Origin: Euperipatoides rowelli
Lineage: Eukaryota > Onychophora > Udeonychophora > Euonychophora > Peripatopsidae
Assembly: GCA_003024985.2 (NCBI GenBank)
Contig: PXIH01S0020013.1
Length of the DNA: 18,403 nt
Strand: one strand, 5' to 3'
Shown here: piece after piece, positions 9,501 to 17,997 of the stretch
How positions within the stretch are numbered: the stretch's first letter is position 1
How the letters are laid out: each line of letters opens with the position of its first letter
The notes under the pieces: generated by a model
Seen by the model: only the letters and a program-made list of their open reading frames with translations
What the model was told of the DNA's origin: nothing
The model's database searches: none
Position numbers and translations under genes: made by a program

Positions 9501-12142
9501 AATATTATGATATGCTAATAGAAAGAATATTGGATACTGGAATAAGTGTGAGAAAAAGAGTAATTAAAATATTACGTGATATTTGTATAGAACAACCAGA
9601 ATTTAAAAAAATTACAGAAATTTGTGTAAAAATGATACGCAGGGTCAATGATGAAGAAGGCATAAAAAAATTAATCAATGAAGTTTTCCAGAGTATGTGG
9701 TTTACACCAAACAAAGAAAAAGATTCCAAATCTCTTCTTAGAAAGGTAGTAAATATTACTGATGTGGTTGCTGCTTGTAAAGATACAGGGCTTGAATGGT
9801 TTGAGCAATTACTGGAAAACTTACTGAAAAAGGAAGATGACCCTTCGTATAAACAAGTTTTGAAGGCATGCAAACAAATAGTTAACTGTTTGGTAGAAAA
9901 TGTTTTGAGGCTTGAGGAAAACAGTGCAGAAGCGCAGGGAAGTCAAATAACCAGTAATCAAAGATTAGTGGCTTGTTTTTCCACACTGTTTTTATTCAGT
10001 AAAATTAAGCCTGATCTAATGGTACAGCATGCAACAACCTTGCAGCCTTATTTAAATATCAAGTGCAGTACTCATGCTGATTATCTAGTTCTGCATAATG
10101 TAACAAGAATTTTAGAATTAGTTGTACCTCTTATGGACCATCCGAGTGAAACATTCCTGGCACAGCTTGAAGAAGATATGATGAAACTTATCATTAAACA
10201 TGGAATGCTGGTTCTTCAGAGCTGTGTAAGCTGCCTTGGTGCCGTTGTAAATACTGTAACACAGAATTATAACTTGGTGCGAGATTGTTTTCAGAAATTT
10301 TTTTGTGTATTAACAAGGCTAATGTTAGAGCATAAGCAAGATCCTAAAAATCCCACCGTTGTTTCCAATCGACCGACCTTGCTTCGATCACTTTTCACTG
10401 TAGGTTTGCTATCTAAGAACTTTGATTTTGATAGCATGGAGCCTATTCAAACAAATGTGACGATAAGAGATAATATTGTGACAATAAGAGATAAGGTTTT
10501 TGAAGTGATTTCCTATTTCCTAAACCACGAAGATGAGGAGGTGCGATATAAATCCCTAACTGGATTAGGGTTCTTCTGCATAAGACATTATGACTATATG
10601 CTAGGTACAAAAGTGAAAGTTTTGTATAATTCTATACTTTCAAATGATAATGCTTCTGTGAAGTTGAAGTGTCAGGTACTAAAAAATATACAGTTATATC
10701 TGGATGAAGAAGAAACAAAAATGATCAAACAAGATTCTGAATGGGCCAAATTAAGTAAAACTCAGGACTTGAAAGAAATGGGAGATGTTACTTCTGGGAT
10801 GAGTAGTGCTGTAATCCAGGTGTATTTGAAACAGATTCTAGATTCATTTTTTCATTCTCAAGTAACAGTAAGATTGTCTGCATTACAAGTGATTAATCTC
10901 ATTTTACGGCAGGGATTAGTTCATCCTGTTCAGTGTGTTCCTTATTTAATATCGATGGGAACAGATACTGAAGTTGCAGTACGTGTTAAAGCTGATCAAC
11001 AAATTCAAGAAATTGACAAAAAGTATGCTGGATTCATTCATATGAAAGCATTGCAAGGTGTAAAAATGTCATATAAGCTTCAGCAATTAATTCAGCATGA
11101 GACTAAAGAACCTATTCGCGGGTTTCGTTGTCAAGACAACCCCGGCGGATTGAATGCTTTTCTTTACTCATTGGTTCGGAGTAATAGGCAACATAGGCGA
11201 GCCCTAATATTGAATTTGCTCAGGCTGTTTGATGAACAGGCCAAAACACCATTGACTGAACTTTTGTACATAGCAGATAATTTGTCTTATTTTCCTTATC
11301 AGACTCAGGATGAGGCACTTTTTATTATACATCATATAGATCTTATTGTTTCAGTCTCTGGCTCCAATTTACTCCAGTCTTTCCGAGAGGCTCTTGTACA
11401 CGTAGAAACTAATGAAACTGAAATTAAGAATGAAAAAACAAAAAATATCTATGAGGAAGAAGATGAAGATGTAGATACGTTACTAGAAAAAATTCCAGAA
11501 GATGCAACAGTGCTTTTTGAATGTCTTGAAGCATCCCAAAGCTGTATATTATTGCTTATATTAAAACAACATTTAAAAGATATGTATGGATTCACTGACA
11601 ATAAAATTCATAATTATTCGCCTTCAGAATCTGCTAAAATCTATGAAAAATCCTTGAATCGAAAGCCAAATGTCCGATTTAAACCTATTGCTGTTATAGA
11701 TCATCTAAAGAAGGAAGCTCCTTCAACTATTAAATTGACTGATAAAGAGAAAAAGAAACTCATCGAGCAATATCTTGAATTTAAACAGTTGATGTTAAGT
11801 ATTGATCCTGATGAGGAAGATGATGACAGTGATATAGAAATACTTCGGCTCAGAAATCTTCGTAAGCAACAAAATCCTGGTGCAGAAGAAGAGGGAGCAG
11901 ATGGAGAAAAAGGAACCGGGGATGGTACTGAAGGAGATGCTGATAAAACACCTTCTAAGGACAATATGTCTAGGTCATCACATTTTACTTCAAAATTATC
12001 TAGGTCATCTATTAGGAGAAGAGAAAGAACGAGAACTACACCTAAACCTAAAGAGAAACCTAAAAAGAAGCCTAAAAAAAAGAGACGTTTAAATGACAGC
12101 AATGATGATGATAGTGACGATGATCCAGATTTTCTGCTCTAG
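6506..12142 (+). CDS. Nipped-B: Nipped-B/NIPBL/Scc2 cohesin loader, intronless and N-terminally truncated
   Basis: It encodes 1878 residues. The family loads cohesin onto chromatin and stimulates its ATPase in the nucleus. Seen in order: AEPVVVL (92-98), the PxVxL HP1-binding motif; a Ser/Lys/Asp-rich linker with basic clusters (about 120-270); then HEAT-repeat sequence to about 1640, colinear with human NIPBL, including YIEDVIERV (419), RYEKHRQLILEDIF (537), DTGISVRKRVIKILRDICIE (1010), KYAGFIHMKA (1506), NRQHRRALI (1560) and YSPSESAKIYEKSLNRKP (1704). A Lys/Glu/Asp insert sits at about 800-862. The tail (about 1760-1878) is acidic, then Lys/Pro-rich, ending DDPDFLL. Human NIPBL (2804 aa) and fly Nipped-B (2077 aa) are longer because of their N-terminus, which here lies upstream in broken form. 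An in-frame TAA at 6500-6502 closes the frame. Met59 (ATG at 6680) has better start context (A at -3, G at +4) than Met1 (T at -3). There are no introns across 5.6 kb, which points to a retrocopy; the intact frame suggests function. Family identity is near certain; retrogene status is inference. Confidence 0.95.
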   Translation: MDNYKCPLQSQFNLHLGGISYKYSCIDKIKITESSNNLFSQIAVPLNGSTLSSSKRKIMDRASSTKLPLNGKSFKKKSPTMIPKQVDLLCNAEPVVVLKVLTPEEQALAQRSVSAFKARIPNSTEGWSTDDSNLEDRLSLRTLQKKSKSRYKDIDSDEDFDHFSNASNRKNKKSSRISRRQDSSSSDSSYEKGKSKKRRISDKDRRPRKFFEARNFSSSQKERIKKQKRYSSSYQESPYSEDDESRPPTPVEDLLPKNKVRKDKKPKKTYDHTNIEELMETATFKRFHNSIDTVLESAEEYNLAAEADEDGEDGEIATESDALIPKMLIAEMATEAAKLKSMEVTRNVPHGKLVKLITLLERNIKDGSKLLPNLNQDDEDEDERKIWKQLTMERISRSTDAALTVMYVMTSPGMPKQVYIEDVIERVIAFTKFHLQNNIYPEFDPVYKVDPESKDGYSGSIKLKRARAGAVKAKSIISLYNKLSNIVGLLAELLEIQILTDTTVLQISTLGVPPFFVENVSELQLGSLRLVTCIFSRYEKHRQLILEDIFASLARLPTSKRSLRNYRLNSEQNIQMVTALVLQLIQCVITLPKMEKLDPPSPQPISDKDKTKDKIKKKVDKDVLMVTSYENAMRTALNFLSVFLKKCGSKSEEDYRPLFENFIQDLLTTVNKPEWPASELILSLLGRLLVQNFSNKSIDMSLRVASIDYLGVVAARLRKDAISSQLDQESIDVIIEQVSSSEETKGRKSSSIEGIDKTQILQRALLDYLACNAQNDPALVFARQFYIAQWFRDITIEVEKTIKKPNTKKDKDRDKDRGEKEPDEKLERSRSHRERHRNKNKGKHKEKDSSEEDSEDEVDCTEDNKTREALENAERKKEFFLSMINPDTKLNIRQSQNRLDYDNASLVARYLASKRPFSQSFDIYLSQILRVLNETAVAVRTKAMKCLTSVVEADPGILARVDMQSGVHGRFLDQSTSVREAAVELVGKFVLIRPELTQQYYDMLIERILDTGISVRKRVIKILRDICIEQPEFKKITEICVKMIRRVNDEEGIKKLINEVFQSMWFTPNKEKDSKSLLRKVVNITDVVAACKDTGLEWFEQLLENLLKKEDDPSYKQVLKACKQIVNCLVENVLRLEENSAEAQGSQITSNQRLVACFSTLFLFSKIKPDLMVQHATTLQPYLNIKCSTHADYLVLHNVTRILELVVPLMDHPSETFLAQLEEDMMKLIIKHGMLVLQSCVSCLGAVVNTVTQNYNLVRDCFQKFFCVLTRLMLEHKQDPKNPTVVSNRPTLLRSLFTVGLLSKNFDFDSMEPIQTNVTIRDNIVTIRDKVFEVISYFLNHEDEEVRYKSLTGLGFFCIRHYDYMLGTKVKVLYNSILSNDNASVKLKCQVLKNIQLYLDEEETKMIKQDSEWAKLSKTQDLKEMGDVTSGMSSAVIQVYLKQILDSFFHSQVTVRLSALQVINLILRQGLVHPVQCVPYLISMGTDTEVAVRVKADQQIQEIDKKYAGFIHMKALQGVKMSYKLQQLIQHETKEPIRGFRCQDNPGGLNAFLYSLVRSNRQHRRALILNLLRLFDEQAKTPLTELLYIADNLSYFPYQTQDEALFIIHHIDLIVSVSGSNLLQSFREALVHVETNETEIKNEKTKNIYEEEDEDVDTLLEKIPEDATVLFECLEASQSCILLLILKQHLKDMYGFTDNKIHNYSPSESAKIYEKSLNRKPNVRFKPIAVIDHLKKEAPSTIKLTDKEKKKLIEQYLEFKQLMLSIDPDEEDDDSDIEILRLRNLRKQQNPGAEEEGADGEKGTGDGTEGDADKTPSKDNMSRSSHFTSKLSRSSIRRRERTRTTPKPKEKPKKKPKKKRRLNDSNDDDSDDDPDFLL
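10457..10498 (+). repeat. In-frame 21-bp tandem duplication inside the HEAT region
   Basis: Two adjacent 21-base units (10457-10477 and 10478-10498) match at 18 of 21 positions and encode VTIRDNI-VTIRDKV from residue 1318. Human NIPBL has a single corresponding segment (VNIKDKVLELLMYF), so the unit was probably duplicated in this lineage. It lies at the start of a helix between HEAT repeats, and frame is kept. Confidence 0.85.
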
Positions 12143-12264
12143 AGTTGATCATAAGTGACAATACATATTGTACAGTAAGCACTATTTTTATAATATCCAT
12201 GTGGATGCATTTGTAAACTACACTTCAGTTGTAAGTTTATTTTCAAATATAAAAGGATTTTTTT

Positions 12265-12285
12265 AAAAACAAACAAAAAAAAAAA
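12265..12285 (+). other. A-rich tract, possible relic of a retrocopy poly(A) tail
   Basis: Nineteen of 21 bases are A, with two C interruptions, about 120 bases after the stop codon. AATATA, a known weak polyadenylation variant, lies about 14 bases upstream (12246-12251). This is what a processed-copy 3' end looks like after some mutation. I found no convincing target-site duplication, and A-runs are common here, so it is suggestive only. Confidence 0.35.
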
Positions 12286-12350
12286 CTTTGTCTACATTGT
12301 GTATGTAAATTGAGAAGATGGACTTCTCCAAATTTGTACAGTTTACATGT

Positions 12351-12356
12351 AATAAA
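12351..12356 (+). terminator. AATAAA polyadenylation signal
   Basis: This is the first canonical AATAAA after the Nipped-B stop codon, about 210 bases downstream, in AT-rich sequence with T-rich stretches after it. It could terminate transcription of the copy. Such hexamers are frequent by chance here. Confidence 0.4.
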
Positions 12357-14029
12357 ATTTTTATACAAGATCTTCATAATTTTTAAATCCAGAAAAACAT
12401 TTTCTTATTTTTTAATATCTTGATAACTGTGGTTTGGGTTTTGTTTCATAAAAATGTATAGAAAGGGGAAGTTATCCCAAGTGTAGGGTTTTTTTTTTTC
12501 ATTCATTGTATCTGCAGGCATTTGTACAGTTATAAATTGCACACATATTTTAAAGATGTTTATAGTTTTATAATTAAAGGTCTGCAGGTTAAAATGTAAT
12601 TTATTCTCCCAGAGAAAAAAAAATGTCACTCATTCCATTTGTATTTATTGGTGGTTGCCACGTTTCTTGATGGTTACCATGCTTATTTACTTATTTTGTA
12701 TTTACGTCAACATCATGACTTTCATACATTAAAATTGTTTTATAAAGAACTTTTATTTTGTTCTGTCCATTGGAGTTCCTTATAATGAGTTTTTATTGTA
12801 TTATTTATTTATAAAGAAAAACAACAGTACATATAAGTTACACATAGGCTCTAGGGGCAAGCAAAATTAGCATTAATGATGAAAACGAAATGTATAGTAT
12901 AAAGGTGACCAAAATATAAAAGCTTCAGTAATTGAACTTTACCCCATCAAACTTTAGACAATTCAAATCATGAAATAAAACAAATTTTTATAGATAATGC
13001 GATTTTTTTAATTAAGTATGCTAAATAATTTTTTTTTTCAATGGTTAGATAAAATACCACCATTTCTTTAATTTTCTTCTAATTATTTCTTATTCAATGA
13101 TTTGCTTTTTTTTTTCTTTCATTATTGTCCTGCTAATTTTAATAAGTAGACCAATTATTTTTTTCTTGCTAATAAAATTAAAAAAAGAAGATTAAGGGGT
13201 TATGGGCATTTAGGTCACCAAGGGTTGTCTAAATCATTAGAGGAGTTAAGAGTTTTTAAAAGGAGTCTGGAGGAATGTAATGAAAAGATTAATGAAATTA
13301 AGATTGAAATGAAAATTTTAGGTAGGCAAGTTAAAATAGTGGTTAAGTTAGTGGAAAATATACAAAAAGGAGTAGTAGTGATGGAGAAAAAATGACGAGT
13401 AAAATATAGATAATTTAAGGATTGAGAAAGTAAAATATTGGATGGTGATATGGAGAAGTTAAAAGTGGAATGAGGATTGAAAGTTTAAGTGAATTATTGG
13501 AGGAAAGAGTAGAAAGGGGGAGTGAGATTATGGTGGGGTGGGTTTGAAAATAATTTAAATGAAGTTAGTATGGAAGAAAGGATGAAGTGGGAGGAATATT
13601 TTGATAATTTTGACATTGTTAATGACAGTATAGATTTGGAGAATTTTGTAGTCAATAGGTTAGTGAAAATGATGGATCTAATTATAAAGGACAGGGAGGT
13701 GCAACTATTAAAAGGAATGATGCTAGGCTAATTAATGTAGAGAGTAACAAAGAGTATAAGGATATTAAAAAGGAAATGTTGATTGGGGACTTGTGTATTT
13801 AGGGTTCGGAGGATAGATGGATCATGGAAGAGATGCAAAAATTTTCTGGGGGTGGATGGGCTAAGATATAAAGAAAAATGTAAGAGAGGAAAACATATTG
13901 GCTTTAGTGGGGATTAATGAATAAGGTTGAGGAAAGATAATTTTTTTAAAAGATAGCTAAATTGATTAAGTGCTAAAAGCTTAGGTAATGAAATTATGGT
14001 AAATGTTAACCACTAGAATATTTACCAAT

Positions 14030-14215
14030 ATTAATTTAGACTGCGTTCAAACAGCTTGTCACTTTTCATACAGTTAAGAATATTATTAATATCACTCTTC
14101 TATTTTGGCCTCTTTGTAGATCTAAAGCCTCTCCATTAATAAAGTTTTTGTTATCTGTAAAACTTCCATGTATTTTATTGTTAAGGTTATAACAGAAATA
14201 ATAATAATAGGGATC
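14030..14215. mobile_element. Probable foreign insertion within the LINE (upstream)
   Basis: LINE-like, G-rich coding sense sequence stops near 14030 and resumes near 14220. Between them is sequence of different composition ending in AATAATAATAATAG, a simple tail like those of short retroelements. There are no coding signals. Boundaries are approximate and no target-site duplication was established. Confidence 0.3.
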
Positions 14216-14563
14216 TTACCTAAATATGATAAAGAGATATTGAATTATAAAATCAAAACAATTAGTATGAAAATGGATATTTTAATGGATACATGAAAAG
14301 GAATGTATTTGAAGGGGTAAAAAGAAGACTACCTGGGTTAATGTTTGCAGAGAATGAAGATTGCATGGTTGGTAGCCTACTTGTGTAGGCAGTGGAAAAA
14401 GAACTTAGGTTCGATTTCAATATGGAGAAATTTAAGGTGCTTTGGGTAAATAATAGGGAAGATAATACAGTAAGTAGGCTATATGTTGAACAAAGAGGAA
14501 TTGGATGAGGTTAAACAATATGAATATTTGGGGATTATGTTAAATAGTGAGGGTGGCATTTGA

Positions 14564-14738
14564 ATGATTGGGAACTCTCCTAAAATGTTTTAAATAATTG
14601 TTAATTTTGTACTATATATTTTAATTACTTAACTGTTGTAATGAGACCTGTTTCCATTCCTTGAGCTAAGATCATAGTTTCTAACCTTTTGTATCTTTGA
14701 ATTAATAAATAATAAACTAAAATCAAAGATAAAAAAAG
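14564..14738 (+). mobile_element. Short insertion splitting the LINE reverse transcriptase
   Basis: The reverse transcriptase reads to LGIMLNSEGGI and stops at 14561-14563. The same kind of protein sequence resumes at about 14739 (EIW, then LKELACIEIKYEVVRILWK). The roughly 175 bases between do not fit the protein and end CTTTGAATTAATAAATAATAA followed by an A-rich tail, typical of a short 5'-truncated retroelement in plus orientation. It therefore inserted after the LINE. Edges are good to about 10 bases. Confidence 0.5.
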
Positions 14739-16920
14739 AAATTTGGGTTTAATTAAAAGAGTTAGCATGTATTGAGATTAAATATGAAGTTGTTAGAATT
14801 TTATGGAAGTCATTAGCTGTTCCGAATGCTATGTACGGATGTGATGTGTTGGTGTTATCAGATAAAGTAAAATAGGAATTGGAAAGGAGTAGGACACAGA
14901 GGGAAATGGGAAGGTATGCTTTGGGTGGACTTATTTTTATAGCCTAGAAGCTATTCAAGGTGAAATGTGGTGGAGCCTATTTGAGGATATTGAAGCAAAA
15001 GAAAAATTAAAGAAATTTGGGGAAAGCAGTTAATGGGTGAAAATAGGGTATTTAAATGAGATTTTAGGAATGGTATGAGATCAAGGAAATCAAAATGGTA
15101 AATAAAGAGTTACCATTGGCAAAAAAAAATTGGACAAAGATAGAATGGGTTACTATTTATGTTTATGGGTTCTACTAGAGGGATTAGATTATAATGTATG
15201 GAGTAAACTAGTAGATACATTAGTAAAACAGGAAGGTGGTTTTAAGGGGTTTGTGAAAATAAAACAATTATTTAAAACTAAGTAGTATTAGAGAGGAAGG
15301 CAACTTGTACGGTAATGAATTATTGTTTCAGGCTAGATTGGAAAGTCTTAAAATAATTATAATTAAAAGATTTGAAAATGATGGCTAGATGATTTGTAAA
15401 ATTGGTGAAGAAAATTTGGAATTAATTCATTGTAGTGGATTGGAGATGGAGAGAGAGCTAGGATTGTAGAGGGAAGAAATAAAGAGTTTACTGGTGTAGT
15501 GTGAGAGGAGAGTTATAATTGTTGTGGTTGGATAGGAATTTTGCTGAGTTTTTTTTTATGGTGCTAGCTTTCTGATAAATAACTCCGGAGTTAAGGGGAA
15601 GCCAAATGATATTGTATCATATTGTACATATTTTTATTTTATAATATAGCCTACCGTAGCTAATTCATTTACTCATTGATTAGGAATCAAAACGTGAATC
15701 TCAACTTTCAAGTGCAAACTTATTGAAGCCAAAATTAAGTTTAACACCATAATTGTGGAGCACAGGAATGGAAAAAATATAAAGCTAGGTAAAAGCTCAA
15801 ATATTTTAAGGAGCCATTTTTTTTGTGTGACTTTTATTAGCACAGTGCTCAAAATTTGTATGAATGGGTAGGATGGGTTAGTGGTGTAAATTTTTACAAA
15901 CTTCTGCTGCTATGTAAAATACTTCAAATATAAATCGAAGGGAAGAAGGTAAAATGGTTAAATTTCTTCCACGATTAAGTACTATATGAATTGGGGTTAA
16001 ACTATTCATTAGATTTTTAAAATATTAACTGAAAAGAATAAATTGAGAATATAAAAACTGTTTAAAGTATTAAAATTTAATTTAAGAAAAACAGTAAACC
16101 ATAACTTTGTAGGCCTATAAAATCAACTAATGCCAAGTACAGGAACTAATTAAAGCAAAAACAAAACAAAAAACTTTTGTTTTCCTTGTTTTAATTTGAT
16201 CATGGCTTTGGACCAGAGCATTCTATATTCCCTTCTGATTTAGCAATAATCCATCTTGATTCATAAAATGTCCCACATTATCAGGCATGTATTATGGATA
16301 GGGCAAACAGGGCATTGGTACTTAAAATATTTGTTTTGGTTTTATTTCATTTTTATTATTATTTACTAATTAATTACTAATCAGCTGTAATCAATATTTT
16401 GATTCCTAACATATTGAATAGAGTTAACCCAAAAAAACTAAAAGATACAAAAGCTATCCTATCTTTCTTGTGCTGTCTGACCCTGATGTGAATACTTAGG
16501 TTGATCTACGCTCGAATCAGTATATAGTTTGTGTTTGTCATATAGTTAGGCCATTTGCATTAATTATGCTGTCAGTAGAAAAAGTTGTATAGTTGTATGT
16601 TATTTATAATTTTTTATAACCTTATGAATTATTATCATGAATGAGGAAAGAAGATGTTAAGTGATGTGGAATTTAGAAAATATACATGGAAGTACACAGC
16701 CATGATTAATTAGTAGGCTACTACTTATTATAATAAGCTTTTTCTTTAAACAAAAATTGATACTTTGGTTGAAATTCTTATTTATTTGTAGCAATTTGAA
16801 ACAATTCTTACACCATTCATTATTATTTCATCTCAATGAGGTTCTCTGATTGTTAGGGCCCACTTGATACTAATCTAAGATTAACATGAGAATGGCAAAA
16901 CATTTCTGCCCAGGGCGTCG

Positions 16921-16976
16921 GCCGCCTTAAATATGTCTGCATATTGCAGATCTAAAGTCTAGTTTTTAAGGCAGGC
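16921..16976. other. Compact hairpin element in a GC-richer patch
   Basis: GCC plus GCCTTAAA (16921-16931) pairs with TTTAAGGC plus GGC (16965-16976) as an 11-bp stem with one bulged A at 16973. Inside it TCTGCA (16936-16941) pairs with TGCAGA (16945-16950) around a 3-base loop. The surrounding 140 bases are the most GC-rich in this end of the window (including GGGCGTCGGCCGCC). It is too short and asymmetric for a typical microRNA precursor. A conserved regulatory element or a small structured RNA is possible. Confidence 0.6.
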
Positions 16977-17283
16977 TGTTATTTCTAATCACCATGGCAA
17001 TCCGACATCTTATTATTGCAGTTTATGAACAGGCAATTTTCACAGAACATCATTCACTCTGGATCTCTTTATACATGACTATATTGAAATTGTCATATAA
17101 ATTATAATGGCCTGAATTATTAGAGATAATTAAAAGAAATAAGTCAAATAGGCTATACAGTATGTTTGATGACCCTGTCAAAATTTTTCATAAACATCTT
17201 TTTTATTTTGTAATCTAAAATGGTAGTAATAGTCTACTTGGTTAAACTTTCAAAAATTTAGTAGATTGAAGTGCAGTATATAC

Positions 17284-17339
17284 TGTGCTTGTGTATGGTT
17301 TTATCTTATATCCCTTAAACAGTATACTACACAAGCATA
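17284..17339. repeat. 12-bp inverted repeat with 32-base loop
   Basis: TGTGCTTGTGTA pairs with TACACAAGCATA, including one G-U pair. The loop is 32 bases and AT-rich. No associated gene or element was recognised, and it may be chance. Confidence 0.6.
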
Positions 17340-17969
17340 CATTAATTAATTAGGTCAATTATAAAACTATACAATTATGAATTATGGGCTTAAATTACTT
17401 TAAAAATTCCGTTCTTTCGATTTTATAAAATTAGTAGGCTAGGCTAGCAAATATAGGCTAATGTATGCAATCTGAAAAGTGATTAAAACATAATTTTTGT
17501 AAAAACATCACACAACTTCAAAGAATATTTTAGTTTTCATATGACTCAGTATTTTTCAGTTAGACCAAAAAGTGCCTTATCAACAGTACCCTTGTTCATA
17601 CTTCAAAAATAAATACAATATATAGGCTAAAACAGATACTGTATATTACAGTGAGTAGCCTATATTCCTTCAAAAAAAATTAAACAAAATAAGAAATTTA
17701 TGTCCATACTTTAAGATAAATTTGATTAAATTTATTAGTGAAAATAACAATGAGAGCAACAAAAATGCTAAAGCAACAGAAAACTAGTTCAAACAGGTAA
17801 TGATCAATGATTTGAACTAATGGCTTTTGGAATTCTGTCACTGACTGTTGTGAGATGCAATACTCTCAGATAGAAGTCTAAGACTTAAGGGATGCACTGA
17901 TTTTCCATAAACACAGTATCCTTATTTATACCAACATTCTGTCCTTGCTAGGCATTCATTTTTTGTCAG

Positions 17970-17997
17970 CTATCTCTCAACGGCTCACTCCTCAAAG
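17970..17997 (+). other. Candidate 28-base micro-exon
   Basis: It is preceded by a T-rich acceptor (CATTTTTTGTCAG, AG at 17968-17969) and followed by AAAG|GTGAGT, a perfect donor. The interior (CTATCTCTCAACGGCTCACT then CCTCAAAG) is less AT-rich than its surroundings. Its length is not a multiple of three. No partner exons are seen in the window, so this rests on splice signals alone. Confidence 0.2.

Larger units (their letters stand above)
12143..12830 (+). other. 3' flank / putative 3'UTR of the Nipped-B copy
   Basis: AT-rich and non-coding. The word TTGTACAG recurs near 12169, 12335 and 12515. It holds an A-rich tract (12265-12285) and an AATAAA (12351-12356), listed separately. Which of these ends the transcript cannot be told from sequence. 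Poly-T runs continue beyond 12830 up to the LINE start near 13190, with nothing else recognisable. Confidence 0.5.
13190..15645 (+). mobile_element. Decayed non-LTR retrotransposon (LINE), plus strand
   Basis: Fragments of the two LINE proteins appear in order, in shifting frames with stops. 13204-13395 encodes a coiled coil (SLEELRVFKRSLEECNEKI and on), as in ORF1-type proteins. 13522-13731 is a further 69-codon open stretch, acidic, starting after GGF. Reverse transcriptase remnants follow: RLPGLMFAENED (about 14328-14361), where LMFADD is expected, so the catalytic Asp pair is lost; then FNMEKFKVLWVNN; then, after a frameshift, VKQYEYLGIMLNSEGG (to about 14560). Downstream are RILWKSLAVPNAMYGCDVL (14795 on), EAIQGEMWWSLFED (14947 on), and a degraded zinc knuckle near 15395 (CKIGEENLELIHC, where CxxC...HxxxxC is expected). 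The clade is not assigned. It is dead and shortened internally. Confidence 0.8.

Noticed and set aside
6506-12142. Ordinary single-copy Nipped-B gene with one giant exon
   Set aside because: The conserved N-terminal segment lies directly upstream in the same order with frame changes and a stop. That fits a decayed retrocopy better than an exon-intron gene. It is not excluded if the frame changes are sequencing errors.
5731-12300. Target-site duplication flanking the retrocopy (CTTTGT near 5731 and at 12286)
   Set aside because: Only six bases match, in AT-rich sequence, and the 5' position does not sit at a clear boundary of the copy.
13522-13731. 69-codon ORF as an independent gene
   Set aside because: It lies inside the decayed LINE, between coiled-coil and reverse transcriptase remnants, and is better explained as part of it.
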